Below are positions 1-7,558 of a DNA stretch of 64,000 nucleotides, one piece after another. How positions within the stretch are numbered: position 1 is the first letter of the stretch; every line of letters begins with the position of its first letter. The notes below the pieces were generated by a model, which saw only the letters and a program-made list of their open reading frames with translations, made no database searches and had not been told where the DNA came from. The translations under genes were made by a program, and so were the position numbers. The DNA lies in NCBI RefSeq assembly GCF_007858535.1, contig NZ_CP040174.1:3224001-3288000 (forward strand). The letters are read 5' to 3'. This stretch comes from Arthrobacter sp. UKPF54-2. Its GTDB lineage: Bacteria > Actinomycetota > Actinomycetes > Actinomycetales > Micrococcaceae.

Positions 1-234
1 CTGCGCGACCAGGCGCCGATCACGCCCAGCCGTGACGATGTGATTGACGGCGGCGACGAGCTGTTCTTCGTCACCACGATCGCCGCGGAGGACGGGCTGC
101 GCGGCCTGCTCTCCGCTCCGGAGTCCGACGTCGACACCGCCGGGGAGCCGTCCGGTGCGGGCCAGCACCCGGCCGCCGTCGAACCGCACGGCCGCGAGAC
201 CCAGCCCGCCGGCGACGACGGCTTCGAGGGCTGA
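1..234 (+). CDS. trkA: Trk system potassium uptake protein TrkA (C-terminal end, partial)
   Basis: The gene enters from the left edge and only its last 77 codons are visible. They resemble the end of a TrkA_C (RCK_C) domain: the run IDGGDELFFVT fits the last strands of that regulatory domain, which in TrkA proteins gates a membrane potassium channel according to NAD(H) or nucleotide binding in the cytoplasm. A poorly conserved acidic and Pro/Gly-rich tail of about 45 residues follows and ends in DDGFEG. The next genes (DUF3159, OB-fold, DUF3710, dut) follow the order known downstream of the ceoB/ceoC potassium genes in mycobacteria, which supports the call. The N-terminal NAD-binding part lies outside the window. 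Confidence 0.75.
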   Translation: MRDQAPITPSRDDVIDGGDELFFVTTIAAEDGLRGLLSAPESDVDTAGEPSGAGQHPAAVEPHGRETQPAGDDGFEG

Positions 235-295
235 TCCGCCCAAACAGCCCGCAGTTGGTGCCGCGTCCAGGGCTGGAAACGGCAACAGCTGCGGG

Positions 296-1000
296 TCAGC
301 TGGGTTCGACCGGCTCCTCGGCGGGGGCCGGCGCGGGGCGGGTGAGCAGCCAGGCCACCCACATGCCCAGGATGTACAGCGGTGCGCCCATCAGCAGGCG
401 GGTGGTGGCGAGGCCGGCGAGGCCCTGCTCCCCCATGAAATACAGCGGGACCTGGACGAGCAGGCGGAGGACCAGCACCGAGATGATCACCCAGGTGCCG
501 ATGCGGTACGCCTTGACCCTGGCCGGGTGCTTGCGCCAGTCCAGGCCTTCGTTCCGGATGAACCCGAAAAGGAGCCCGGCGAACGGCCACCGCACCGCGA
601 TCGAGATGGACATCGCGACGATGTACCCGAGGTTGGTGAAGAACCCGAGCACGTAGAAGTCCTCGGCTTTGCCGGTGGAATTCGCCAGCCAGGCCGAGAG
701 CCCGACGCCGACAATGCCGGCCAGCGCCTGCGTCAGCGGTTTGCGCTGGAGAAGCCGCGCGACGGTGAACGCCGCGGCCACGGCCAGCGCGGCGACGAGG
801 GCCAGCGGAAGGTCGCGGGCGACGGTGAATGCGACCAGGAACACCAGCCCGGGCAGGATGCTCTCGGCGATGCCCTGGACGCCGCCGGCGCTCTTGAGCA
901 CGTCAATGTTGCCGTTGCCGGAGCGGTGCAGGCCTGCCTTGGCCGCATAGCCTTCGGCGAGCTGGGCCACGGTGGGCTGCTGGTCTTCGGGGGTGCTCAT
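296..1000 (-). CDS. DUF3159 integral membrane protein
   Basis: This is a 234-residue protein of the actinobacterial DUF3159 family, whose function is unknown. After a hydrophilic N-terminus of about 45 residues it has five or six hydrophobic segments (for example SILPGLVFLVAFTVA and GIVGVGLSAWLA), with a conserved-looking cytoplasmic stretch around GFIRNEGLDWRKHPARVKAYR, so it should sit in the cell membrane. The ATG overlaps the stop of the upstream OB-fold gene by 4 bases (ATGA), so translation of the DUF3710, OB-fold and DUF3159 genes is probably coupled. The neighbouring potassium uptake gene suggests, but does not show, a role in ion or envelope homeostasis. Confidence 0.85.
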   Translation of the reverse strand: MSTPEDQQPTVAQLAEGYAAKAGLHRSGNGNIDVLKSAGGVQGIAESILPGLVFLVAFTVARDLPLALVAALAVAAAFTVARLLQRKPLTQALAGIVGVGLSAWLANSTGKAEDFYVLGFFTNLGYIVAMSISIAVRWPFAGLLFGFIRNEGLDWRKHPARVKAYRIGTWVIISVLVLRLLVQVPLYFMGEQGLAGLATTRLLMGAPLYILGMWVAWLLTRPAPAPAEEPVEPS

Positions 1001-1410
1001 TGCTCCTCCTGGCGGGAGAGAATTTCGTAGCGCGGATTGAACATGGTGGGCAGCCCGTCACGCACCGTGACCATCCCCTCGAGCCGGAGCTCCAGGCCGG
1101 CCTTGACGCCGGGGATCCGGCGGCGGCCCAGCCAGATCACGCGGAGCCGGTCCGCGGCGACGGCGGGTCCCTTGCGCCGGACCCCGGCCTGGCCTGACGG
1201 CCCGGCCTGCCCGGCCGCTCGGACGGCTGCGGGGCGGGCCTTGGGCGGCGGGGCGTCATGGTCGGTGATGATGGCGGTGAAGGCGGCCACCTCGCCGGCC
1301 GGGGCATACGTCACGGACTCGATGAAGCCGCGGCACAGCACGCGGCCGCGCTCCGGGAGCCCCCGCACCGGGACGGCGGCGGCTGGTTCCTTGCCGGAGG
1401 CATCAACCAA
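997..1410 (-). CDS. OB-fold nucleic-acid-binding domain protein
   Basis: This is a protein of about 137 residues. The middle part (GRVLCRGFIESVTYAPAGE, then FTAIITDHD) and the end (LRVIWLGRRRIPGV, then LRLEGMVTVRDG) read like the strands of a small OB fold, as in actinobacterial OB-fold proteins of unknown role. A charged, Ala/Pro-rich insert of about 45 residues interrupts the domain. The open frame continues far upstream over the DUF3710 gene, but that part is a shadow. I chose the TTG at 1410, which gives an 8-base overlap with the end of the DUF3710 gene and leaves no gap; there is no ATG or GTG at a better place, so the start is uncertain. The stop overlaps the DUF3159 start. Confidence 0.7.
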   Translation of the reverse strand: MVDASGKEPAAAVPVRGLPERGRVLCRGFIESVTYAPAGEVAAFTAIITDHDAPPPKARPAAVRAAGQAGPSGQAGVRRKGPAVAADRLRVIWLGRRRIPGVKAGLELRLEGMVTVRDGLPTMFNPRYEILSRQEEQ

Positions 1411-2119
1411 TCTGGGTAATCTCCGGTCCGCGCTCGGGCTGGTCAAACTCGGGGGCACCCTGCGGCGCCGCGGCGCCGGAGTCGCGCGGCAGGCGGAGCT
1501 GCAGCAGGTCGCGCGGGGGCATCGGGTTCTCGCCGCGCACCACAACAATCTGGCGGAAGAGGTCCTCGAGTCCGGCGGCGGCGTTGCGGTCCAGCGCGGC
1601 TTCCCCGCCGAGGACGCCGCGGAGGAACCAGCGGGGGCCGTCGACGCCGATGAACCGGGCCACGCGGTAGCCCTCGCTGCCGTCGCCGGCAGGCAGCTTC
1701 GCGACGAGTTCAATGCCGAAGTGGCCCTCGATCTCGTCGACCTGGCCGCCCTGGCTGCCCACGGACTGGCCGATCTGCTCGCGGATTTCGTCCCAGAGGC
1801 CCTCGGAGCGGGGCGCTGCGAAAGCCTGCAGCTGCAGGCTGGAGCCTTCCAGGTCCATGGTCACGGCGACGACGCGCTGGGTGGCTTCCTCGACTTCCAG
1901 CCGGAGCTGCAGTCCTTCGCGCGGGGCAATCAGCAGGGCGCCGAGGTCCACGTAGCCGTCCTGGTTGTCGATTTCCGAGGCGTCATACGGGCCGGACCCG
2001 CGGACGGCGCCGTCCGTGGCCCCGGCGGGTGCACCGGCGTCCACAGCGTCGGCCTCCCGGGTCTCGCCGGTGTCCGTCAACTGCTCCTGCTTGGCTTTCC
2101 TGCCACGCCCAAAAACCAT
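1403..2119 (-). CDS. DUF3710 domain-containing protein
   Basis: This is a 238-residue soluble protein of the actinobacterial DUF3710 family. An acidic, low-complexity N-terminus (about residues 1-45) precedes the domain, which starts near GPYDASEIDNQDGYVDLGALL and includes RVARFIGVDGPRWFLRGVLGG. No enzyme motif is visible and the function is unknown. It is the first gene of a tightly packed group with the OB-fold and DUF3159 genes, and it lies downstream of dut on the same strand with a 78-base gap. This order (dut, DUF3710, OB-fold, DUF3159) is widely kept in actinobacteria, so the proteins may share a process, but the sequence does not say which. Confidence 0.85.
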   Translation of the reverse strand: MVFGRGRKAKQEQLTDTGETREADAVDAGAPAGATDGAVRGSGPYDASEIDNQDGYVDLGALLIAPREGLQLRLEVEEATQRVVAVTMDLEGSSLQLQAFAAPRSEGLWDEIREQIGQSVGSQGGQVDEIEGHFGIELVAKLPAGDGSEGYRVARFIGVDGPRWFLRGVLGGEAALDRNAAAGLEDLFRQIVVVRGENPMPPRDLLQLRLPRDSGAAAPQGAPEFDQPERGPEITQIG

Positions 2120-2197
2120 GGGGTTGTCTCCTTAGTTGTGATCCTGCGCGAAGTTCCTGTCCCCGCGCGGGGAACAGCTGTGTGAAACGGCCGGGGT

Positions 2198-2728
2198 TCA
2201 GGCCCCGGGGGCGCCGAATCCGCCGGTGGAGCCGAAGCCGCCGTCACCGCGGACGGACTCGCTGAGTTCCTGGACGGGCACGAAGTCGGCGTACTCCACA
2301 CGCTGGATGACCATTTGTGCAATTCTATCGCCGCGGCGCAGTTCAATCGCCTGCTCGCGGTCGGTATTCAGCAGTGTCACGGCGATCTCGCCGCGGTACC
2401 CCGCGTCCACCGTGCCGGGAGCGTTCACCACGGTCAGTCCGTGCTTGGTGGCGAGGCCGGAGCGCGGGTGGATCAGGGCCACAAAGCCGTCGGGAAGGGC
2501 GATGGAGACGCCGGTGGGCACCAGCCGCCGCTCCCCCGGCGCGAGCACAACGTCCTCGCGGGCGCGCAGGTCCGCGCCGGCGTCGCCCGGGTGGGCATAC
2601 GAGGGCGGCTCCAGGCCGTCGTCGAGCATTTTGAGCTGCACCTTCAGGGTGGGGGCTCCGAACGCGGAAATGCCGCCGGTTGCGGGCCCTGCCGGCGGGG
2701 CGGTCACGGCCGTCGTTTCTTCAGTCAC
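2198..2728 (-). CDS. dut: dUTP diphosphatase
   Basis: Dut hydrolyses dUTP to dUMP and pyrophosphate, which keeps uracil out of DNA and supplies dUMP for thymidylate synthesis. The protein has 176 residues and all five motifs of the trimeric dUTPase family: HPGDAGADLRA (1), PRSGLA (2), GTVDAGYRGEI with the catalytic Asp and stacking Tyr (3), RGDRIAQMVIQ (4) and the flexible C-terminal arm RGDGGFGSTG (5). A leader of about 25 residues precedes the core. The open frame runs much further upstream; I take the GTG at 2728 as start because it gives the family length and clears the divergent DUF3093 gene. Confidence 0.95.
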   Translation of the reverse strand: MTEETTAVTAPPAGPATGGISAFGAPTLKVQLKMLDDGLEPPSYAHPGDAGADLRAREDVVLAPGERRLVPTGVSIALPDGFVALIHPRSGLATKHGLTVVNAPGTVDAGYRGEIAVTLLNTDREQAIELRRGDRIAQMVIQRVEYADFVPVQELSESVRGDGGFGSTGGFGAPGA

Positions 2729-2849
2729 AGTTCCCCACTGTAACGCCCGCGGGGAGGAACGGCCTACCGGGCCGCCGCGGCTGCCGCGCGCCGGTCGGCC
2801 GCCGCTTGGCCAAGGTGAAAAGGCCCGGAAAAAGTGGAAAGCTGGAGCC

Positions 2850-3332
2850 ATGCCCGAATCCAGCGCCGCCGTGCCTGCCTCCAACACCCCCCACAACGCC
2901 ACCGTCCTCTTTAGTGAGAAGCTCTGGCCCAGTTTTTGGATCTGGCTGGTGGCGGCGGGACTGGCCGGGGCCGGCATCCTGGTGTTCGCGCCGATCAGCA
3001 TCGCCGCGGGGATCACGGCCGCCGTGGTGCTCTTCGTTATCCTGGCCGTGCTTTTGGTCCTGTCCACGCCGACGATCTCGGTCACCGCCGGAACCCTGCG
3101 CGTCGGGCGGGCCACGATTGACCGGGGCTTCGTTGGCGCCGCCGAGGCCTTCCGCGGGGCGGAGGCGACGGCGGAGCGCGGCACCCGGCTCAACGGCCTG
3201 GCGTTTATGTGCATCCGGGGCTGGATCGATCCGGTGGTCCGGATCGAGATCACCGACCCCTCGGACCGCACGCCGTACTGGCTGGCGTCCTCGCGGCACC
3301 CGGACCAGCTCGTCGCGGTCCTGAACGGCTAA
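2850..3332 (+). CDS. DUF3093 membrane protein
   Basis: This is a 160-residue actinobacterial DUF3093 protein. Two close hydrophobic helices (WIWLVAAGLAGAGILVF and GITAAVVLFVILAVLLVL, about residues 30-72) are followed by a soluble beta-rich domain (ISVTAGTLRVG, then VVRIEITDPSDRTPYWLASSR) that resembles a small PH-like fold. The ATG at 2850 lies a few bases after a purine-rich stretch (GGAAAGCTGGAG). It is divergent from dut and convergent with the DUF4193 gene; the dut-DUF3093-DUF4193 cluster is conserved from Mycobacterium to Arthrobacter. Its function is not known. Confidence 0.85.
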   Translation: MPESSAAVPASNTPHNATVLFSEKLWPSFWIWLVAAGLAGAGILVFAPISIAAGITAAVVLFVILAVLLVLSTPTISVTAGTLRVGRATIDRGFVGAAEAFRGAEATAERGTRLNGLAFMCIRGWIDPVVRIEITDPSDRTPYWLASSRHPDQLVAVLNG

Positions 3333-3358
3333 CCCGGGACCAATAAACCCCGCGGCGC

Positions 3359-3658
3359 TTAGCCCTCGCAGTCCTTGCAGTACTTCAGGCCGTCCTTTTC
3401 GCGGGCGATCTGCGAGCGGTGGCGGACGAGGAAGCAGGAGGCACAGGTAAATTCGTCTGCCTGGGCGGGCAGGACCCGGACCAGCAGCTCCTCGCCGGAC
3501 AAGTCAGCGCCCGGGAGTTCGTAGCCTTCGGCGAGGTCGGTTTCGTCTTCATCGACCACCGCGGAAGGCTTGTCCGTACGCCGCGACTTCAGTTCCTCGA
3601 TGGAATCCTCGTTGAGGTCTTCTTCAGTCTTGCGCGGCGCATCGTAGTCTGTCGCCAT
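3359..3658 (-). CDS. DUF4193 small zinc-ribbon-like protein
   Basis: This is a 99-residue protein of the DUF4193 family. The N-terminal 70 residues are very acidic (stretches such as EEDLNEDSIEELKSR and VDEDETDLAEGYELPG). The C-terminal 35 residues hold two cysteine pairs, CASC and CKDC, with a DEF(T)C...YCKDC arrangement that probably binds one zinc ion. Mycobacterial relatives sit at the same place next to dut and DUF3093 and have no firm function, although an acidic tail plus zinc ribbon fits a transcription-associated or nucleic-acid-related role. I chose the ATG at 3658 because the upstream part of the frame lacks family character. Confidence 0.85.
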   Translation of the reverse strand: MATDYDAPRKTEEDLNEDSIEELKSRRTDKPSAVVDEDETDLAEGYELPGADLSGEELLVRVLPAQADEFTCASCFLVRHRSQIAREKDGLKYCKDCEG

Positions 3659-3984
3659 TAGTTGTTGCTCACACTCCGCATTCGTTGGGTTGAGTCGCCG
3701 CCTCCGCACCGGCGGGGGCTGGTAGCCCCCGGTCCCGGCCGGGTTCGGTTCACCGATGTCAACGCCGGGCAAGCGCTTTTTGTGCCCGATGTCGGGCCAT
3801 TTTTACGCGCATCCCCGCCGGAACACCAGAGGCCTGCGGTCCGGGGGCCGCGCGGCCTTCCGCGGGCGCCCCGAATGGGGCGTAAAGTCGCGGAAAATCA
3901 CGGCGCGCCCGCCCTCCTAACCGGAATAGCTGCCTATCGGTGGCAGAGTTTCGAATGTTAGTAATGCCAGGGTGGAGGATTTGT
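3659..3984. other. Intergenic region between DUF4193 and sepH
   Basis: This 326-base stretch separates divergent genes and must carry both promoters. I see no convincing gene in it. A perfect 7-bp hairpin (GGGGGCT-GGT-AGCCCCC) lies at 3714-3730 and a 6-bp GC hairpin (CGCCCC-GAAT-GGGGCG) at 3867-3882. I could not pick out a strong -35/-10 pair with confidence. Confidence 0.5.
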
Positions 3985-5427
3985 ATGCAGGATCTACGGC
4001 TTGTAGGCGTCCACGACGACGGGGAGCATCTCCTGTTGAGTGGCACCGGCGGCGAGATGTTCCAGCTGCCGATCGATGAGGCTCTTCGGGCGGCTGCCAG
4101 CCGGACGCCGGCGAAGGCCGCTTCCGGTGTGGGCACCGCGCCTATTGCCATGTCCCCCCGCGACATCCAGGCCAGGATCCGCAGCGGCGCCACCGCCGCC
4201 GAAGTGGCAGAGCTTTCCGGCATCCCGCTGGCCAAGGTCCAGCGTTACGAGGGTCCCGTGCTGGCCGAGCGCGAGTACGTCGCGCAGCAGGCCCGCAAGA
4301 TCGAGGTCGCTTCCCCGTCCGCCGGGCACGACAGCTACCGTTCCTTCTTCGGCGACCAGCCCGCAATGCTCGATGACATGGTCACTCACCGGCTCCGCGC
4401 CCACGGCGTCGAGCCCTCCACCGTGGAATGGGATTCCTGGCGCCGCCCGGACGGGAGCTGGAACGTGGTGGCCCGCTTCGACGCCCCCTCCGGTGCGCAC
4501 GCCGCGATCGGCGAAGAGCCGCCGGCCATGTGGACGTTCAGCCCGGCGCGGAAGTCGCTGCAGAACGCCAACCGCTGGGCCCAGCAGCTCAGTGAACTCG
4601 AACCGATCGACGGCCCGGTCCCGGCCCGCCGGCTCTCCGCGGTCTCTGACCGCCCCTTTGATTTTGAAACCGACGCCGAAGCCGCGGCACGCACCGCCAC
4701 CGCGCAGCTCAGTGTGGTGCATCCCTTCACCGGCCCGCAGGAAAAGGACGCCGACGGGCTGCTGGACATGCTGCGGTCACGCCGCGGGCAACGCCTGGGC
4801 CTGGACGAGGACGCCGACGACGCCCTGGCGCTGCTGCTGACCAACGGCGTTCCGGCCGCCCACCCCCGCCCCTCCGAGGTCCCGCCGCCGGAAGACACCG
4901 GCGACGACGAGGCCGAGGTTCCCGGCGAACCCGCACCGGCCCCGGAGGAACCGGCACCGGCAGCGAAGACGGAACCGCATGCGGTTCCGGATGCCTTCGC
5001 CCGGCGCCGGGACGCCCGGCCCTCCATGCTCTCCCGGCTGAGTCTGGCGCCGCGGCACCAGGACACCGACGGCGACGACGCGCTGACGCTGCATGACGGG
5101 GTCAGCACCGAAACCCGTGAAATCACGATCGCGGCCTCGCAGCTGCGCCCGGTCCGCACCGGTCCAACGTCCAGCCCCGGGCTGGACGAGCTCCTGGGCG
5201 GCGGTCCGTCGCGGCGCGCCCAGGCCGACTCCCCCGCGGCCCACGGCCAGGATTCCACCTCCGGCGAGACGCGCGGCAGCGAGCCGTCCGACGCGACGGC
5301 GTCGTCCCGCACCGACCCGGCCCGCGGTGACCGGGAGCCGGAAACACCCGAACGCCAGCCGTCCAAGCCCAAGCGCTCCAGCGTTCCCAGCTGGGATGAA
5401 ATCGTCTTCGGCACCCGCAGCGACTAA
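3985..5427 (+). CDS. sepH: Septation protein SepH
   Basis: SepH is an actinobacterial cell-division protein that binds FtsZ and promotes its assembly. The 480-residue product starts with the conserved DUF3071 domain (MQDLRLVGVHDDGEHLLLSG), which contains a helix-turn-helix-like segment (RIRSGATAAEVAELSGIPLAKV, split here only by position, about residues 60-82) and the following RYEGPVLAEREYVAQQAR. The second half is long, disordered and Pro/Ala/Glu-rich. It ends in VPSWDEIVFGTRSD, a C-terminal motif shared by family members. The ATG at 3985 follows a GGAGG-like site at 3974-3979 with about 6 bases spacing, so I prefer it to the upstream ATG codons in frame. Confidence 0.9.
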   Translation: MQDLRLVGVHDDGEHLLLSGTGGEMFQLPIDEALRAAASRTPAKAASGVGTAPIAMSPRDIQARIRSGATAAEVAELSGIPLAKVQRYEGPVLAEREYVAQQARKIEVASPSAGHDSYRSFFGDQPAMLDDMVTHRLRAHGVEPSTVEWDSWRRPDGSWNVVARFDAPSGAHAAIGEEPPAMWTFSPARKSLQNANRWAQQLSELEPIDGPVPARRLSAVSDRPFDFETDAEAAARTATAQLSVVHPFTGPQEKDADGLLDMLRSRRGQRLGLDEDADDALALLLTNGVPAAHPRPSEVPPPEDTGDDEAEVPGEPAPAPEEPAPAAKTEPHAVPDAFARRRDARPSMLSRLSLAPRHQDTDGDDALTLHDGVSTETREITIAASQLRPVRTGPTSSPGLDELLGGGPSRRAQADSPAAHGQDSTSGETRGSEPSDATASSRTDPARGDREPETPERQPSKPKRSSVPSWDEIVFGTRSD

Positions 5428-5498
5428 GACTTCCGCCTGGCGCGTCACCGCCCGTCAGGCTGCGGCCGAAACAGAAAACAGCCCCGCCAGGGAGCGGC

Positions 5499-6767
5499 TC
5501 AGCGCTTCGGAGCCTTCCGGGCCGCCTTGGCTCCGGCCTTCCCCTCGGCCTTGAAGCACAGCAGCGGGACCTCGCGCTCGGCCTTGGTCAGCGAACCGTG
5601 CTGGCCCACCACTTCCATCGCCCTGGCCTGGACCCGGCGGGTGTCATAGAACGCCAGCGCGTCACGGGCGGCAATCATCACATCCCCGATCCGCGCGCTC
5701 ACCGGGCCGCGGACATCTCCGAACAGCCCCGCAGCCACGGCCTCGTCGCGCGTGAAGGCCCAGATCCGGTCGCCGAAGCGTGCCCGCCAGGCCTCCAGCA
5801 GCCGCCGCCGGCCGGCGTCGTCCGCTCCGTCTTCAAGGTAGAGGTGCACCATCCGCGGCTCCCCCGCCGTGTGCCGGACCCCGGCGATCAGTTCCGGGGC
5901 GGCTGAGTAGTCGATCCGCTGCGATTCCGGCACGTCCAGCATGCCGTGGTCGCCCGTGACCATCACCGTGGTGCCGGCGGGGAGGGTGGCGTTGAGCCGG
6001 CGCACGGTGGCGTCCAGCTCTTCGAGCTGGTGCTCCCACTGCGGTGACTGGCAGCCGTAGCGGTGCCCGGCCTTGTCCAGTTCGTGGACATAGAAGTACA
6101 TCAGCGAGCTCTCGGCCCCGGCCATGGCTTCCGCCGCGGCCGCCGTCCGGGCGTGCGAGGTGGTTCCGGCCAGGAAGCGGCCGCCGCGCAGTGCGGCCCG
6201 GGTCATCGCGGAGTCGCTGAACCGCGGCAGCGCGACGGTGCTGACGTCGACGTGTCCGGCGGCCCGCTCAAAAACGGTGGGCATCGGCTGCCACTGCTGC
6301 GGGTCGACGCCGTCGTCCCAGTTGCCCAGCATGTTGACCACGCGGTCCTGGTCCGGGTCGAGGACGTCGTAGCCGACCATGCCGTGCTGCCCGGCGGGCA
6401 GTCCGGTGCCGAAGCTGGCCAGCGACGCGACCGTGGTGGACGGGAAGGCCGCGTCGAGCCCGGCCGGCACGGCGCCCTGGCCGGCCTGCAGCACCGAGCG
6501 CAGGAACGGGGTGTGGGCGGACTTCTGTTTGAGCAGCTGCCGGCCCAGGCCGTCGGCGAGGACCACGCAGACGTGCTTCGCGGCGGGGAGCTTCAGCCGA
6601 TTCTCGAAGCCCGGCACTCCCAGGCTGGCCGCGGCGCTGCTGAGTACTTCGGCGATGGAACGCTCCCCGTAGGCCGGCGGCACTGGCATGGCCGGCTGGC
6701 CGCCTGGCGACGCCAGGGGCGCCTGCGGCGGCGGAACCGGGGACTCTGAGGCGCGGACCGGCACCAT
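5499..6767 (-). CDS. Alkaline phosphatase family / nucleotide pyrophosphatase-type phosphodiesterase
   Basis: This 422-residue enzyme belongs to the type I phosphodiesterase/nucleotide pyrophosphatase branch of the alkaline phosphatase superfamily. The metal-binding and nucleophile motifs are visible: VVLADGLGRQLL (first Asp), FPSTTVASLASFGTG (the Thr nucleophile is expected here), and VTGDHGMLDVP (Asp-His metal ligands). It should hydrolyse a phosphodiester or nucleotide substrate with two metal ions, but the substrate cannot be read from sequence. No signal peptide is evident, and the C-terminus is rich in Lys/Ala. The ATG at 6767 starts one base after the stop of the DUF5998 gene, so the two form an operon with coupled translation. 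Confidence 0.85.
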   Translation of the reverse strand: MVPVRASESPVPPPQAPLASPGGQPAMPVPPAYGERSIAEVLSSAAASLGVPGFENRLKLPAAKHVCVVLADGLGRQLLKQKSAHTPFLRSVLQAGQGAVPAGLDAAFPSTTVASLASFGTGLPAGQHGMVGYDVLDPDQDRVVNMLGNWDDGVDPQQWQPMPTVFERAAGHVDVSTVALPRFSDSAMTRAALRGGRFLAGTTSHARTAAAAEAMAGAESSLMYFYVHELDKAGHRYGCQSPQWEHQLEELDATVRRLNATLPAGTTVMVTGDHGMLDVPESQRIDYSAAPELIAGVRHTAGEPRMVHLYLEDGADDAGRRRLLEAWRARFGDRIWAFTRDEAVAAGLFGDVRGPVSARIGDVMIAARDALAFYDTRRVQARAMEVVGQHGSLTKAEREVPLLCFKAEGKAGAKAARKAPKR

Positions 6768-6768
6768 C

Positions 6769-7512
6769 TCAGCGCTGGTGGCCGCGGCTGAGGCGGTTCC
6801 CGAATACCCCGGCGCGGGGACGCTGGGGCAGGGCCGAGACCCCGTGCGAGGCCGGGGCGGTGGAGCCGGTGTTGACGGCCCGGAGCGCCCGGGCGAAAAG
6901 CTTGGCGTCCTGGACGGCCTGCAGGCCGTCCGCCTCGGCGCTGATCCGCAGCACAATGTCCTCCTGCGCGATGGTGCCGCTGTAGCCGTGGTCGGCCTCG
7001 CACTGCGGGTCGCCGCAGCTGGCGGGGCCCATGTCGAGGCGCTGGCCGCCGGACCAGGCGATGGAGAGGGTCAGCTCCCGCACCGGGTCCGAGGGCTTGT
7101 AGTCCTGCGGCTGCGCGTACACGTAGCTGAGCACCACGGAGCGGATCTGCGTGACCGGGACGGATTCGGTGGAGACCTGGGCGACGATCTGTTCGCCGGC
7201 CTCGTCGAGCTGCTGGTCGTCCACGTGCGTGATGACCAGCATGTCCTCGGTCAGCACCAGCACGGTGATGTGCCGGCGCACCTCGGCCCGGTCGAAGTGC
7301 GTCTCGAGGTGCACCAGGTGGGCCACGCAGTCGCGGCCGTCCAGGGCATCGGCGACGACGTCGGCCACCAGGCGGGGATAGAAGCCGGCCTGCTGGAGGG
7401 CCCCTTCCAGGCTCTGGCCCTGCGCGCTGTGGTCATGCAGGCCGTGGGGCTGCGAACCGTGGCGGGCGGGGACCGGCGCCTGGGGCTTGGATGCTGGAGG
7501 CTGGGAGCTCAT
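6769..7512 (-). CDS. DUF5998 family protein
   Basis: This is a 247-residue soluble protein of the actinobacterial DUF5998 family. It starts with a low-complexity Pro/Ala/Gln leader of about 35 residues. The conserved part runs from LQQAGFYPRLVADVVADAL through HLETHFDRAEVRRHITVLVLT to CGDPQCEADHGYSGTI, where a Cys-x4-Cys pair and nearby His could bind a metal. Its function is unknown. It is immediately upstream of, and almost touching, the phosphodiesterase gene, and the pairing is conserved in actinobacteria. The ATG at 7512 is used; an in-frame ATG three codons earlier (7521) is equally possible. Confidence 0.8.
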   Translation of the reverse strand: MSSQPPASKPQAPVPARHGSQPHGLHDHSAQGQSLEGALQQAGFYPRLVADVVADALDGRDCVAHLVHLETHFDRAEVRRHITVLVLTEDMLVITHVDDQQLDEAGEQIVAQVSTESVPVTQIRSVVLSYVYAQPQDYKPSDPVRELTLSIAWSGGQRLDMGPASCGDPQCEADHGYSGTIAQEDIVLRISAEADGLQAVQDAKLFARALRAVNTGSTAPASHGVSALPQRPRAGVFGNRLSRGHQR

Positions 7513-7558
7513 GGCTTCCATTTTCACAGATCGGCTGGGCACTTGCTAACTGCGCCGG

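Noticed and set aside
44-1030. Long plus-strand open frame opposite the DUF3159 gene
   Set aside because: Arg/Gly/Pro-rich composition typical of antisense frames in GC-rich DNA, and the minus strand encodes a clear membrane protein.
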